Shown in pieces: positions 9,650-18,323 of a DNA stretch of 64,000 nt. Within the stretch, counting starts at the first letter, position 1; every line of letters begins with the position of its first letter. The DNA is from Pukyongia sp. (GTDB taxonomy: Bacteria; Bacteroidota; Bacteroidia; Flavobacteriales; Flavobacteriaceae), in contig JASBSY010000014.1 of NCBI GenBank assembly GCA_030148705.1, forward strand, positions 558,001-622,000. Direction: 5' to 3'. The notes beneath the pieces are model-generated. The model had not been told where the DNA came from. It saw only the letters and a list, made by a program, of their open reading frames with translations, and ran no database searches. The translations under genes and the position numbers were made by a program.

Positions 9650-9673
9650 AAAAAACGCCAAAAAGACGTTTTT
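9650..9673 (-). terminator. Weak terminator-like hairpin after rpsI
   Basis: Arms AAAAACG / CGTTTTT with a 9-nt loop, about 16 bp downstream of the rpsI stop. The stem is short and A/T-rich, so termination may be partial. Confidence 0.4.
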
Positions 9674-9689
9674 CCGAGTCCATTGAAGA

Positions 9690-10076
9690 TTAACGCTTCG
9701 AGAATTGGAATTTCTTACGTGCTTTCTTCTGACCGAATTTCTTACGTTCAACCATTCTCGGGTCTCTTGTAAGCAATCCTTCCGGTTTTAGGATTTGTCT
9801 GTTCTCTTCATTTATCTCGCACATTGCTCTGGAAAGTGCAAGACGAACGGCTTCTGCCTGTCCTGTGATTCCACCACCAAAGACATTTACAGAAATATCG
9901 TAGGATTTCTCGTTGTCGGTTAGTGCAAGTGGCTGCTTTACTTTGTATTGAAGTGTGGCAGTTGTAAAATATTTTTCAAGTTCACGCTTGTTCACGGTGA
10001 TGTTTCCTTTTCCTTCTGAAAGGTATACCCGTGCAACAGCAGTTTTTCTTCTTCCTATTTTGTGAATAGTCTCCAT
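9690..10076 (-). CDS. rpsI: 30S ribosomal protein S9
   Basis: S9 of the small-subunit head, 128 residues. It begins with IGRRKTAVARVYLSEGKGNI and ends with the canonical basic tail FGQKKARKKFQFSKR, whose last residues reach the P-site tRNA. It starts 2 bp after rplM, the universally conserved rplM-rpsI pair. Confidence 0.98.
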   Translation of the reverse strand: METIHKIGRRKTAVARVYLSEGKGNITVNKRELEKYFTTATLQYKVKQPLALTDNEKSYDISVNVFGGGITGQAEAVRLALSRAMCEINEENRQILKPEGLLTRDPRMVERKKFGQKKARKKFQFSKR

Positions 10077-10078
10077 TA

Positions 10079-10534
10079 TTACTTGATGTCGTTAAGGTTA
10101 ATGGTTTTTGGCTTCTGAGCTTCCTGCCCGTGTTCTTCTCCTGCATAAACCTTCAGGTTTCTGAAAAGCTCTGCTCCAAGCTTGTTCTTAGGAAGCATCC
10201 CTTTCACAGCCTTCTCGATCACTCTTGAAGGATCCTTGCTGAACAACTCTGCTGCAGTAAGACTTCGCTGTCCTCCCGGATATCCGGTATGACGAATATA
10301 GCTCTTGGCTTCCCATTTGTTACCCGTAAGGATTATCTTACTGGCATTGGTAACAATTACGTTATCACCACAATCAACATGAGGAGTGAAATTGGGTTTG
10401 TGCTTTCCGCGAAGCAATTTGGCCACTTCACTGGCCAGACGACCTAGTGAATGTCCTTCAGCATCAACGTGTAACCACTCTTTGGAAACCGTTGCTTTAT
10501 TAGCCGATATTGTTTTATAACTTAATGTGTCCAC
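10079..10534 (-). CDS. rplM: 50S ribosomal protein L13
   Basis: L13 of the large subunit, 151 residues. Motifs are [56 protein letters not shown] and [20 protein letters not shown]. It is the first gene of the rplM-rpsI operon, about 70 bp downstream of a near-consensus promoter. Confidence 0.98.
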   Translation of the reverse strand: MDTLSYKTISANKATVSKEWLHVDAEGHSLGRLASEVAKLLRGKHKPNFTPHVDCGDNVIVTNASKIILTGNKWEAKSYIRHTGYPGGQRSLTAAELFSKDPSRVIEKAVKGMLPKNKLGAELFRNLKVYAGEEHGQEAQKPKTINLNDIK

Positions 10535-10602
10535 ATTAATAAATTTAATTCCTGTTCACGACAGGCTTATTATACATTCCTTCTTTTGGATAAATCGGGG
10601 TG

Positions 10603-10633
10603 CAAATGTACTATTAATTATTTGAAATACAAG
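10603..10633 (-). promoter_or_regulatory. rplM-rpsI promoter (Bacteroidota -33/-7 type)
   Basis: On the minus strand, TACATTTG (10603-10610) is a perfect TANNTTTG -7 element. A TTG (10630-10632) lies 19 bp upstream of it. Spacing and sequence match the consensus of Bacteroidota housekeeping promoters. Confidence 0.75.
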
Positions 10634-10764
10634 CGGGACAGATTTAATTTTTTTGTAGTAAAACCCCCTGTTCGCAAAAAGTTAAATATTTCTTAAAATG
10701 TAATTTTTGCTGTCACTTCACAGTTTTAATTGAGTCATTCAATCATCAATCAACAACTAATCAA

Positions 10765-13449
10765 ATGTCAATTCATCAATCATTATTCCTCATCTTGGGG
10801 ATTTTGTCCGCGCAATTTTTTAAGCTTCAATCACAAACCACTTCAGATTCCACAACCACCAAATACCAAACCAGGGTTTATAATACCACTTCTGTAGCCC
10901 ATCTCGAACTCATTAAGATCGACGGCATGCTTGATGATGCCGCCTGGGATGCCGTAGAGTGGTCCGGCGATTACCTGGAGTTCGAACCGGACAATGCCAC
11001 CCCTCCCACAGAGCAGACAAAGATGAAGATAGTATATGACGATAAAAATCTCTATGTGGCCTTTAAATGTTACCAGCAGGATCCGACAACCATCGAACGA
11101 CGAATGGGCAGGAGAGATGCCTTTCCGGGCGACTGGGTGGAGATCAATATAGACAGCTACGGAGACGACAGAACGGGTTTCTCTTTTACAGCCTCGGCTT
11201 CAGGAGTTAAGGGGGATGAGTTTATTTCAAACAATGGCAACTTCGACAGCAGCTGGAACCCGATCTGGTTTCTCAGCACCAATATAGATGCTGAAGGCTG
11301 GACGGCAGAGATCAAAATACCCTTAAGTCAGCTGAGATTCGGAAACGACGATGAACAGGTTTGGGGAATTCAGTCAACCCGAAGATACTTTAAGAATGAA
11401 GAACGGTCCGTCTGGCAACCTCTCCCTGCCAACCCTCCGGGCTGGGTGAGTGAATTTGGGGAGCTTAGAGGGATTAAAGGAATAAAACCACAGAAGCAAT
11501 TGGAGATTCAACCCTATACCGTGGCCCAGCTCGACACCTATGAACAGCAACCCGGCAATCCCTTTCGTGACGGAAGCGATACCCGGCTAACAGGGGGAGT
11601 GGATGCGAAGATTGGGGTTACCAACGACCTTACCCTCGACCTTACAATAAATCCGGATTTTGGACAGGTGGATGCCGATCCGGGAGCGATCGCATTGGAT
11701 GGTTTTGAGATCTTCTTCGAGGAGAGGCGTCCATTTTTTGTCGAGAATAAGAACGTATTCGATTTCCGGGTTGGAGGAGGTGCAGACAACCTCTTTTTTT
11801 CCCGAAGAATTGGAAGAACCCCTCAGGGTTTTTCCACTGCCGATGGTTTGAAGGGCGAATATGCAGATTTTCCCAACAACACTACTATATTGGGTGCGGC
11901 TAAGTTCAGTGGAAAGACAAAGGACGGCTGGACCATAGGGGTGCTGGAAAGTGTGACAAGCAAGGAATTTGCCGAGATCGAACTGGATGAAAGAGCGGAT
12001 GTACTGGACGAGCTTCCCGAAGTTGGCGAATCGCGTAAAGAACTGGTGGAACCGCTCACCAATTATTTTGTAGGACGGGTACAGAAGGATTTTAACGACA
12101 GAAACTCATATATAGGAGGAATCTTCACCTCGACAGTTCGTAATATGGATCCGCGGGTGTCCTTTCTTCACTCGCATGCCTATTCCGGAGGCCTGGATTT
12201 CAACCACAACTGGAAAGACCGTAAATACTACGCGGTTGGAAAATTTACGGCCAGTAATGTGCGCGGAAGTGAACAGGCAATTTTGAACACCCAAACATCC
12301 CTCACCCATTTGTTCCAGCGGGTCGATGCCTCGCACGTAAGTGTTGATCCAACAAGGACAGACCTTACAGGAACCGGCGGTAGCTTTGAGATTGGCAAAG
12401 GTGGCGGAGGGGATTGGCGTTATAATGTAGGAGGTAACTGGAGATCTCCCGAATTCGAGTTAAACGACATCGGTTTTCTTCGCCAGGCCGATAATTATAC
12501 GCAATACGCCAATATCAGGAAACTGTGGAACAAGCCTACTTCCTGGTTCAGGAGGGCGAATATTGGGCTGAATCAGAATACACAATTCGACTTCGACGGC
12601 AATTATAACCGGATTCAATACGAAATATTCAGTTATATCAACTGGAAGAATAACTGGTGGTCTGAAGCCGGAGGTGCACATAAACCCCGGATATATTCGA
12701 ACACCGTACTTCGAGGAGGACCGAGATGGCGCTGGAGTGATGAAAACTTTTTCTGGGTCTTTTCCGGAACCGATTCCAGGAAAAAATTTAACATGCACCT
12801 GGGCTATGTGCAGTCGGATGCGAAGGAAGATAACTTTTCCCTTAGGCGCTATGTAATGCGCTTCTTCTACCAACCACTTAACTCGCTCAGCCTGTCATTG
12901 GTTACTGAATTCGAAAAAAGCCCCAATAAAACGCAGTATGTTACCGAAACTGCCTTTAACGGCACTCCGCGATATATTCTTGGAGAGATCGACAACGAAA
13001 ATCTCAGTACCACTTTAAGGGTAAACTACAACATCAACCCGAACCTTACCATTCAGTATTACGGACAGCCGTTTATCTTTAAAGCCAAATACTCCAATTT
13101 CAACTATGTGAACGATCCGGTTGCTGAAAAATTAAGCGACAGGGTGAGCTGGTACGACAATGAACAGATCAGTTTTTCCAATGGGGTGTATTCGGTCGAT
13201 GAAGACAGAGACGAGAAGGTGGATTATCAATTTGGCAATCCCGACTTTGCGTTTGTACAGTTCCGCTCCAACCTGGTGGTGCGATGGGAGTATATCCCCG
13301 GATCGGAAATCTTTTTGGTTTGGTCGCAGGGAATTACAGGTCTTGGGGATGTAAACAACGATTTTGCAACGATTATAGACAACCAACTACTGAGTCAGCG
13401 TCCACAAAACACTTTTTTAATCAAAGCCACCTACAGATTCGTTCTGTAG
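10765..13449 (+). CDS. DUF5916 outer-membrane protein with N-terminal CBM9-like domain
   Basis: An 894-residue exported protein. After a signal peptide (about 1-24), residues about 45-215 form a CBM9-like carbohydrate-binding fold (KIDGMLDDAAWDAVEWSGDY, then YDDKNLYVAFKC). The rest is a large DUF5916 beta-barrel, beginning near LTGGVDAKIGVTNDLTLDLT with the signature NPDFGQVDADPGAIALDGFE and FEERRPFFVENKNVF, and ending in a terminal strand KATYRFVL. Family members sit in the outer membrane and have no defined substrate. It has no operon partners and is convergent with polA. Confidence 0.85.
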   Translation: MSIHQSLFLILGILSAQFFKLQSQTTSDSTTTKYQTRVYNTTSVAHLELIKIDGMLDDAAWDAVEWSGDYLEFEPDNATPPTEQTKMKIVYDDKNLYVAFKCYQQDPTTIERRMGRRDAFPGDWVEINIDSYGDDRTGFSFTASASGVKGDEFISNNGNFDSSWNPIWFLSTNIDAEGWTAEIKIPLSQLRFGNDDEQVWGIQSTRRYFKNEERSVWQPLPANPPGWVSEFGELRGIKGIKPQKQLEIQPYTVAQLDTYEQQPGNPFRDGSDTRLTGGVDAKIGVTNDLTLDLTINPDFGQVDADPGAIALDGFEIFFEERRPFFVENKNVFDFRVGGGADNLFFSRRIGRTPQGFSTADGLKGEYADFPNNTTILGAAKFSGKTKDGWTIGVLESVTSKEFAEIELDERADVLDELPEVGESRKELVEPLTNYFVGRVQKDFNDRNSYIGGIFTSTVRNMDPRVSFLHSHAYSGGLDFNHNWKDRKYYAVGKFTASNVRGSEQAILNTQTSLTHLFQRVDASHVSVDPTRTDLTGTGGSFEIGKGGGGDWRYNVGGNWRSPEFELNDIGFLRQADNYTQYANIRKLWNKPTSWFRRANIGLNQNTQFDFDGNYNRIQYEIFSYINWKNNWWSEAGGAHKPRIYSNTVLRGGPRWRWSDENFFWVFSGTDSRKKFNMHLGYVQSDAKEDNFSLRRYVMRFFYQPLNSLSLSLVTEFEKSPNKTQYVTETAFNGTPRYILGEIDNENLSTTLRVNYNINPNLTIQYYGQPFIFKAKYSNFNYVNDPVAEKLSDRVSWYDNEQISFSNGVYSVDEDRDEKVDYQFGNPDFAFVQFRSNLVVRWEYIPGSEIFLVWSQGITGLGDVNNDFATIIDNQLLSQRPQNTFLIKATYRFVL

Positions 13450-13468
13450 ACCATAATTTGTTTGAATA

Positions 13469-13495
13469 AGAAAAGGCCCGATTCGGGTCTTTTCT
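13469..13495. terminator. Bidirectional terminator between the DUF5916 gene and polA
   Basis: A 12-bp stem from AGAAAAGGCCCG pairing with CGGGTCTTTTCT (one G-T pair) and a 3-nt loop, in the 47-bp gap between convergent genes. The A- and T-rich arm bases serve as U-runs for both directions. Confidence 0.7.
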
Positions 13496-13496
13496 G

Positions 13497-16334
13497 TTAA
13501 TGGGCTTCCAGCCAGTCGTTACCCATACCTATATCTACTTCCAGCGGTACCGCCAGGCTGTAGGCATTTTCCATTTGGGTCTTGATCATCTCCTTGAGGT
13601 TATCCAGTTCCGGCTTATAAGCGTCGAATACCAATTCGTCATGTACCTGTAACAGCATTTTACTCCTGTAATCACCTTCCTGTAATTTTTTATGGATGTT
13701 GATCATCGCAATCTTAATGATATCTGCAGCACTTCCCTGTATGGGCGCATTTACGGCGTTTCGTTCAGCAGCACCCCTAACAACCGCATTACTGCCGTTG
13801 ATCCCGTTTAAATAACGCCTGCGTCCAAGTACGGTCTGCACATACCCGTTTTCTCTTGCAAAATCGATCTGCTCACTGATGTAATTACGCAGTTTTGGGT
13901 AGGTCTTGTAATAGGTATCTATCAACTCCTTTGCTTCGGTTCTCGAGAGGTCTGTCTGGTTACTCAGGCCGAAGGCCGAAACTCCATAGATGATCCCGAA
14001 ATTCACAGTTTTGGCATTGGCCCTTTGTTCCCGGGTAACTTCTTCCAGTGGAATATTAAATACCCTGGCGGCTGTGGAAGCATGGATGTCTTCCCCATTC
14101 TTAAATGCCTGTATCATATTTTCTTCTTCGCTTAAGGCAGCTATGATACGCAACTCTATTTGCGAGTAATCTGCAGCCAGCAACAGATGTTCGCTGTCTC
14201 TCGGGATAAACGCCTTACGGACCTGTCGGCCTCGTTCGGTGCGGATTGGGATGTTCTGGAGGTTCGGGTTGTTGCTGCTCAGACGACCGGTGGCTGCAAC
14301 AGTTTGCATATAGTCGGTGTGAACACGTCCTGTACTCGGTTCCACCTGGTTGGGAAGTGCATCTACGTAGGTGCTTTTCAGCTTGCTTAGTCCGCGGTAT
14401 TCCAGAACATCGCGAATGATCTTATGATCTTTTGCCAAATAAGAGAGTACATCTTCCGCCGTTGAGTACTGCCCTGTTTTAGTCTTTTTCGGCTTGTCGA
14501 CAAGTTTCAGCTTATCAAATAATATCTCCCCAAGTTGTTTGGGCGATCCTATGTTGAATTCCTCTCCGGCTTCTGCGTAAATTGCTTCTTCGAGTGTTTT
14601 TATATCCTTTTCCAACTCGGTCGATAGCTTTTTCAGAAAACCTTCATCCAGGTTTATACCCTCCAGTTCCATAGAAGCCAGTACGCGCAGTAACGGCACC
14701 TCTATCTCATCGAAAAGCTTACGAGTGGCAGCCTCATCGAGTTCGTTTTCGAAATGTTGTTTAAGCTGAAGGGTCACATCAGCGTCTTCAACAGCGTATT
14801 CGGTCTGTTCCTCAATTGGGACATCGCGCATAGACATTTGATTCTTACCTTTTTTACCAATCAGGCTTTCGATGGATACCGGTGTATAGTTGAGATAGGT
14901 CTCGGCCAACACGTCCATATTATGACGCATGTCGGGATTGATAAGGTAATGCGCCAGCATGGTATCGAATAATTTTCCTTTTACCTCTATTCCGTATTTC
15001 GCCAGTACCTTTATATCGTATTTTAAGTTCTGACCGATCTTTTCTATCTGCTCATTTTCGAAGAATGGCTGCAACTGGCTGAGTAATTCTTTGGCTTCTG
15101 AAAAATCTTCGGGAAAGGGCAGGTAAAAGCCCTTGGCCGCTTCCCAGCTGAAAGCGATACCTACCAGCTCGGCAGTTAGTGGATTAAGCCCTGTAGTTTC
15201 AGTATCGAAACAAACACTCAGTTGTTTGTTGAGGTTTTGAAGGAACAATTTCGTACCCATGCCCGGTTGTACCGTCTGATAGAAATGTTCAACTTCCTTG
15301 ATAGTATTTCGCGAGCTAAAGGTATCAACCTTTTCCACCGGCTCGCCGTCGCCACCGAATAAGGAAAACTGGCCGCTTCCGGCAGTTGTGGGACTACTTT
15401 TTTTAGCAGCCGATGCCTGTTTTTCGGTAGTAGTCGGTTGCCGGTTCTCTTCAGAATTGAAGGTTTTCAGAAAATTGTCTTTTAGCCTTCTGAATTCCAG
15501 TTCTTCGAATATCTCGGTTACTTTCATAACATCGGGTTTCGACATTTCGAAATCCTCTTCGTTGAATTCCACCGGGACATCCAGCATAATTCTGGCCAGT
15601 TCCTTAGAGAGGAGGCCAAGTTCTTTCGATGCTTCAACTTTCTCCTTCATCTTGCCTTTCAGCTTATCGGTATTCTCCAGCAGGCCTTCCATAGATCCGA
15701 ACTGGGCGATGAACTTTTTGGCAGTTTTTTCCCCAACCCCGGGCAGGCCGGGAATGTTATCCGAACTGTCTCCCATCATTCCCAGAAAATCGATCACCTG
15801 CAGTGGATCGCTCACTTCGAACTTCTTTTTCACTTCGGGTATCCCCCAGGTTTCGTATCCCCCTCCAAAAACCGGGCGATACATAAAAATGTTTTCCGAA
15901 ACCAATTGTGCAAAATCCTTATCGGGGGTAACCATAAAAGTTTGATATCCCTCCTTCTCGGCCTTTTTTGCAAGGGTGCCGATTAAATCGTCGGCCTCAT
16001 AGCCTTCCTTCATTAGTATGGGCACATTCATCGCTTTCAGGATATCGCAAATATGTGGGATTGCCGCGCGAATGGCATCAGGAGTTTCAAGTCGGTTGGC
16101 CTTATATTCGGCAAACATTTCGTTACGCACTGCACTGCCGCCTTTATCGAAACAAACCGCAAGATGATCCGGTCGTTCCCGTTTTATTACATCCAGCAGC
16201 GAATTCGTAAAGCCAAGGATAGCGGAAGTATCCAATCCTTTCGAATTGATTCTGGGGTTTTTTATAAATGCGTAATAACCCCGAAAAATAAGGGCATAGG
16301 CATCGACTAGGAACAGGCGTTTTTGATCGGACAT
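13497..16334 (-). CDS. polA: DNA polymerase I
   Basis: Repair and Okazaki-fragment-processing polymerase, 945 residues. Three domains are visible. The N-terminal 5'-3' exonuclease/flap domain (about 1-290) includes MGDSSDNIPGLPGVGEKTAK. The 3'-5' proofreading domain has motif DTETTG (D377, E379). The family A polymerase domain has DYSQIELR (metal-ligand D722), the O-helix RANAKTVNFGIIYGVSAFGL and VHDELVFD (D899). The proofreading acidic residues are intact, as in E. coli Pol I and unlike Taq. It ends QVHDELVFD...WLEAH and is divergent from iaaA across 100 bp. Confidence 0.98.
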   Translation of the reverse strand: MSDQKRLFLVDAYALIFRGYYAFIKNPRINSKGLDTSAILGFTNSLLDVIKRERPDHLAVCFDKGGSAVRNEMFAEYKANRLETPDAIRAAIPHICDILKAMNVPILMKEGYEADDLIGTLAKKAEKEGYQTFMVTPDKDFAQLVSENIFMYRPVFGGGYETWGIPEVKKKFEVSDPLQVIDFLGMMGDSSDNIPGLPGVGEKTAKKFIAQFGSMEGLLENTDKLKGKMKEKVEASKELGLLSKELARIMLDVPVEFNEEDFEMSKPDVMKVTEIFEELEFRRLKDNFLKTFNSEENRQPTTTEKQASAAKKSSPTTAGSGQFSLFGGDGEPVEKVDTFSSRNTIKEVEHFYQTVQPGMGTKLFLQNLNKQLSVCFDTETTGLNPLTAELVGIAFSWEAAKGFYLPFPEDFSEAKELLSQLQPFFENEQIEKIGQNLKYDIKVLAKYGIEVKGKLFDTMLAHYLINPDMRHNMDVLAETYLNYTPVSIESLIGKKGKNQMSMRDVPIEEQTEYAVEDADVTLQLKQHFENELDEAATRKLFDEIEVPLLRVLASMELEGINLDEGFLKKLSTELEKDIKTLEEAIYAEAGEEFNIGSPKQLGEILFDKLKLVDKPKKTKTGQYSTAEDVLSYLAKDHKIIRDVLEYRGLSKLKSTYVDALPNQVEPSTGRVHTDYMQTVAATGRLSSNNPNLQNIPIRTERGRQVRKAFIPRDSEHLLLAADYSQIELRIIAALSEEENMIQAFKNGEDIHASTAARVFNIPLEEVTREQRANAKTVNFGIIYGVSAFGLSNQTDLSRTEAKELIDTYYKTYPKLRNYISEQIDFARENGYVQTVLGRRRYLNGINGSNAVVRGAAERNAVNAPIQGSAADIIKIAMINIHKKLQEGDYRSKMLLQVHDELVFDAYKPELDNLKEMIKTQMENAYSLAVPLEVDIGMGNDWLEAH

Positions 16335-16434
16335 GTTTAGAAAAAATTGAAGACCATAAAACTACGAAACTTATGCTATGAACCGAAATTAATTAGATTG
16401 CAATTCGTATTTTTCGGACCTAAACTAGATTCGA

Positions 16435-17367
16435 ATGTCAAAATTTTCCATCGCCATTCACGGAGGAGCGGGAACCCTTGTTCGCGGGTTGATGACCCCC
16501 AAACTGGAACGCGAGTACACTAATGCCCTGGAACTGGCTTTGGATGCCGGAGCTGCAATCTTAGAGCAGGGAGGATCTTCCCTGGATGCCGTGGAAACAG
16601 CGGTAAAAACATTGGAAGATTCACCGCTTTTCAATGCCGGTAAAGGAGCAGTATTTACTGCCGACGGGACCCACGAAATGGATGCGGCCATTATGGAGGG
16701 CAACGAATTAAAGGCAGGTGCCGTTAGCCTTATTACAGGCATAAAAAACCCAGTTTCCCTGGCTCGTGATGTAATGGAACGAAGTAATCATGTGTTCCTT
16801 GCCGGAGAAGGCGCCATGCGGTTTGCGGCCAGTCTGGGCTATGAGTTGGAAAGTGAAGCGTATTTCTACGATGAGGTTCGTTACCGACAGTGGCAGGGAA
16901 TTAAGGATAGCGACAATTTTCAGCTGGACCACAGTGTAAAGAAGGATGGTAAGTTTGGAACGGTTGGTGCGGTTGCATCGGATATGCACGGTAACCTGGC
17001 CGCTGCCACCTCCACAGGCGGCATGACCAATAAACGCTGGGGCCGGATTGGCGACAGTCCTATAATTGGTTCCGGCAATTATGCCAACAATAAAACCTGT
17101 GCGGTAAGCTGTACCGGTAGTGGCGAATATTTCATCCGTGGAGTGGTCGCTTATGATGTGTCCTGCCTGATGGAATTTAAAGGATATACACTGCAGCAGG
17201 CTGCTTCGGAAGTGATTCAGAAACGAATTCTCGAACTGGGCGGCGACGGAGGATTAATAGCTGTAGACGTCAATGGAAATATTGCGATGCCGTTCAATAC
17301 TGAAGGGATGTACCGGGCATCGCTGAACTCGGACGGTATACGCGAACTTGGAATCTATAAGGATTGA
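16435..17367 (+). CDS. iaaA: Isoaspartyl peptidase / plant-type L-asparaginase (Ntn hydrolase)
   Basis: Self-cleaving Ntn-hydrolase that releases aspartate from beta-aspartyl dipeptides and L-asparagine. It starts IAIHGGAGTL and keeps the family's glycine-rich GGSSLDAVETAVKTLEDSPL and FNAGKGAVFT. The autoprocessing site is before Thr176 in GKFGTVGAVA. The substrate-binding loop is GGMTNKRWGRIGDSPIIGSG. No signal peptide is seen, so it acts in the cytosol. It overlaps cphB by 13 bp (tail to tail), and cphA follows. Its likely role here is hydrolysis of the beta-Asp-Arg dipeptides that cyanophycinase releases. The symbol is by function. Confidence 0.88.
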   Translation: MSKFSIAIHGGAGTLVRGLMTPKLEREYTNALELALDAGAAILEQGGSSLDAVETAVKTLEDSPLFNAGKGAVFTADGTHEMDAAIMEGNELKAGAVSLITGIKNPVSLARDVMERSNHVFLAGEGAMRFAASLGYELESEAYFYDEVRYRQWQGIKDSDNFQLDHSVKKDGKFGTVGAVASDMHGNLAAATSTGGMTNKRWGRIGDSPIIGSGNYANNKTCAVSCTGSGEYFIRGVVAYDVSCLMEFKGYTLQQAASEVIQKRILELGGDGGLIAVDVNGNIAMPFNTEGMYRASLNSDGIRELGIYKD

Positions 17368-18227
17368 GCCTCGTTTACCTGGATACTTAACGGTGAGATC
17401 TTGACCGTCTTTTTCTTGATATTGAAACGATCGCCGTTAGCCAGTATATGAGTTTTCAAATTAGTTAGTGACATCGGAGTACCTGGTTCAACATATTTCT
17501 CATTGTTGTGTTTCAATTTTCTTGGATTGAAGATGATTACCATCCCGGACCCTATGACCTCAATAACATTACATTCCTTGATAACCAACCCTGTGTCTTC
17601 GGCCAGACCAACTCCGATTAACATCGGAAATTTGGCAACTGCTTCAGCAAGGCGCCCAAACCGTCCTCTTCTTATAAAATGCGAATCGATTACAAGTTCA
17701 GGGATAAAGCCCATACCCTTTCCCATATGAGTGGCGCCCTTGGTAAAAGCTTCCTTGATTCCACCCCCGGTGATCATTTCTTCCGACATACACATTGCTC
17801 CGGCACTGGTGCCCGCAATTACAAAGGCTTCATTTTTATACCGTTGCTGCATGATTTTGTGCAGGGTGCTTCCGCCAATATGTTCGGTTATCTTCGATTG
17901 GTTTCCACCGGAAAACATCACGCAGTCGGCTTTTTTCATTAGCGCGATATTTTTAGAATCCTCAGAATGGGCGCGCTCGCGAATATCCATCACTGTAACA
18001 TTGGTACATCCAAGTTTGCCAAAAGCGGTTAAATAATTCTCACCAACCTCCTCAGGAATACTGGAGGCAGTGGGAATAACAATGATCATGGCATCGCTTC
18101 CTCCACTCTCCTTAACCACCCTCGAAAGAATGCCTTCCTGGATAAATTCGAGATGGTAAATTTCGCTGGTTTCAATTCCTTTGTCTTCGTTTCCTCCGAT
18201 AGGGATCAATGTGCCTTTTACACTCAT
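17355..18227 (-). CDS. cphB: Cyanophycinase (S51 family serine exopeptidase)
   Basis: Degrades cyanophycin (multi-L-arginyl-poly-L-aspartate) to beta-Asp-Arg dipeptides. The 290 residues start KGTLIPIGGNEDKG. The nucleophile elbow is GTSAGAM with Ser141. The family stretch GFIPELVIDSHFIRRGRFGR and VGLAEDTGLVI are also present. No export signal is seen, which suits an intracellular granule substrate, in contrast to secreted CphE enzymes. It is divergent from cphA (96-bp gap) and convergent with iaaA, forming a three-gene cyanophycin module. Confidence 0.93.
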   Translation of the reverse strand: MSVKGTLIPIGGNEDKGIETSEIYHLEFIQEGILSRVVKESGGSDAMIIVIPTASSIPEEVGENYLTAFGKLGCTNVTVMDIRERAHSEDSKNIALMKKADCVMFSGGNQSKITEHIGGSTLHKIMQQRYKNEAFVIAGTSAGAMCMSEEMITGGGIKEAFTKGATHMGKGMGFIPELVIDSHFIRRGRFGRLAEAVAKFPMLIGVGLAEDTGLVIKECNVIEVIGSGMVIIFNPRKLKHNNEKYVEPGTPMSLTNLKTHILANGDRFNIKKKTVKISPLSIQVNEAQSL

Positions 18228-18323
18228 GAAATAGAATTTGTTGGGGGCAAAAATAGGCGTTTTGTTGTGAAATTTATTATATATTTATAATCTTTCACTT
18301 TAACCAAAACAACACCGATCAAC

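Noticed and set aside
15298-15945. 215-codon open frame on the plus strand inside polA
   Set aside because: It lies fully antisense to a well-supported polymerase gene, has Ser/Phe/Pro-rich shadow composition and no recognisable domain.
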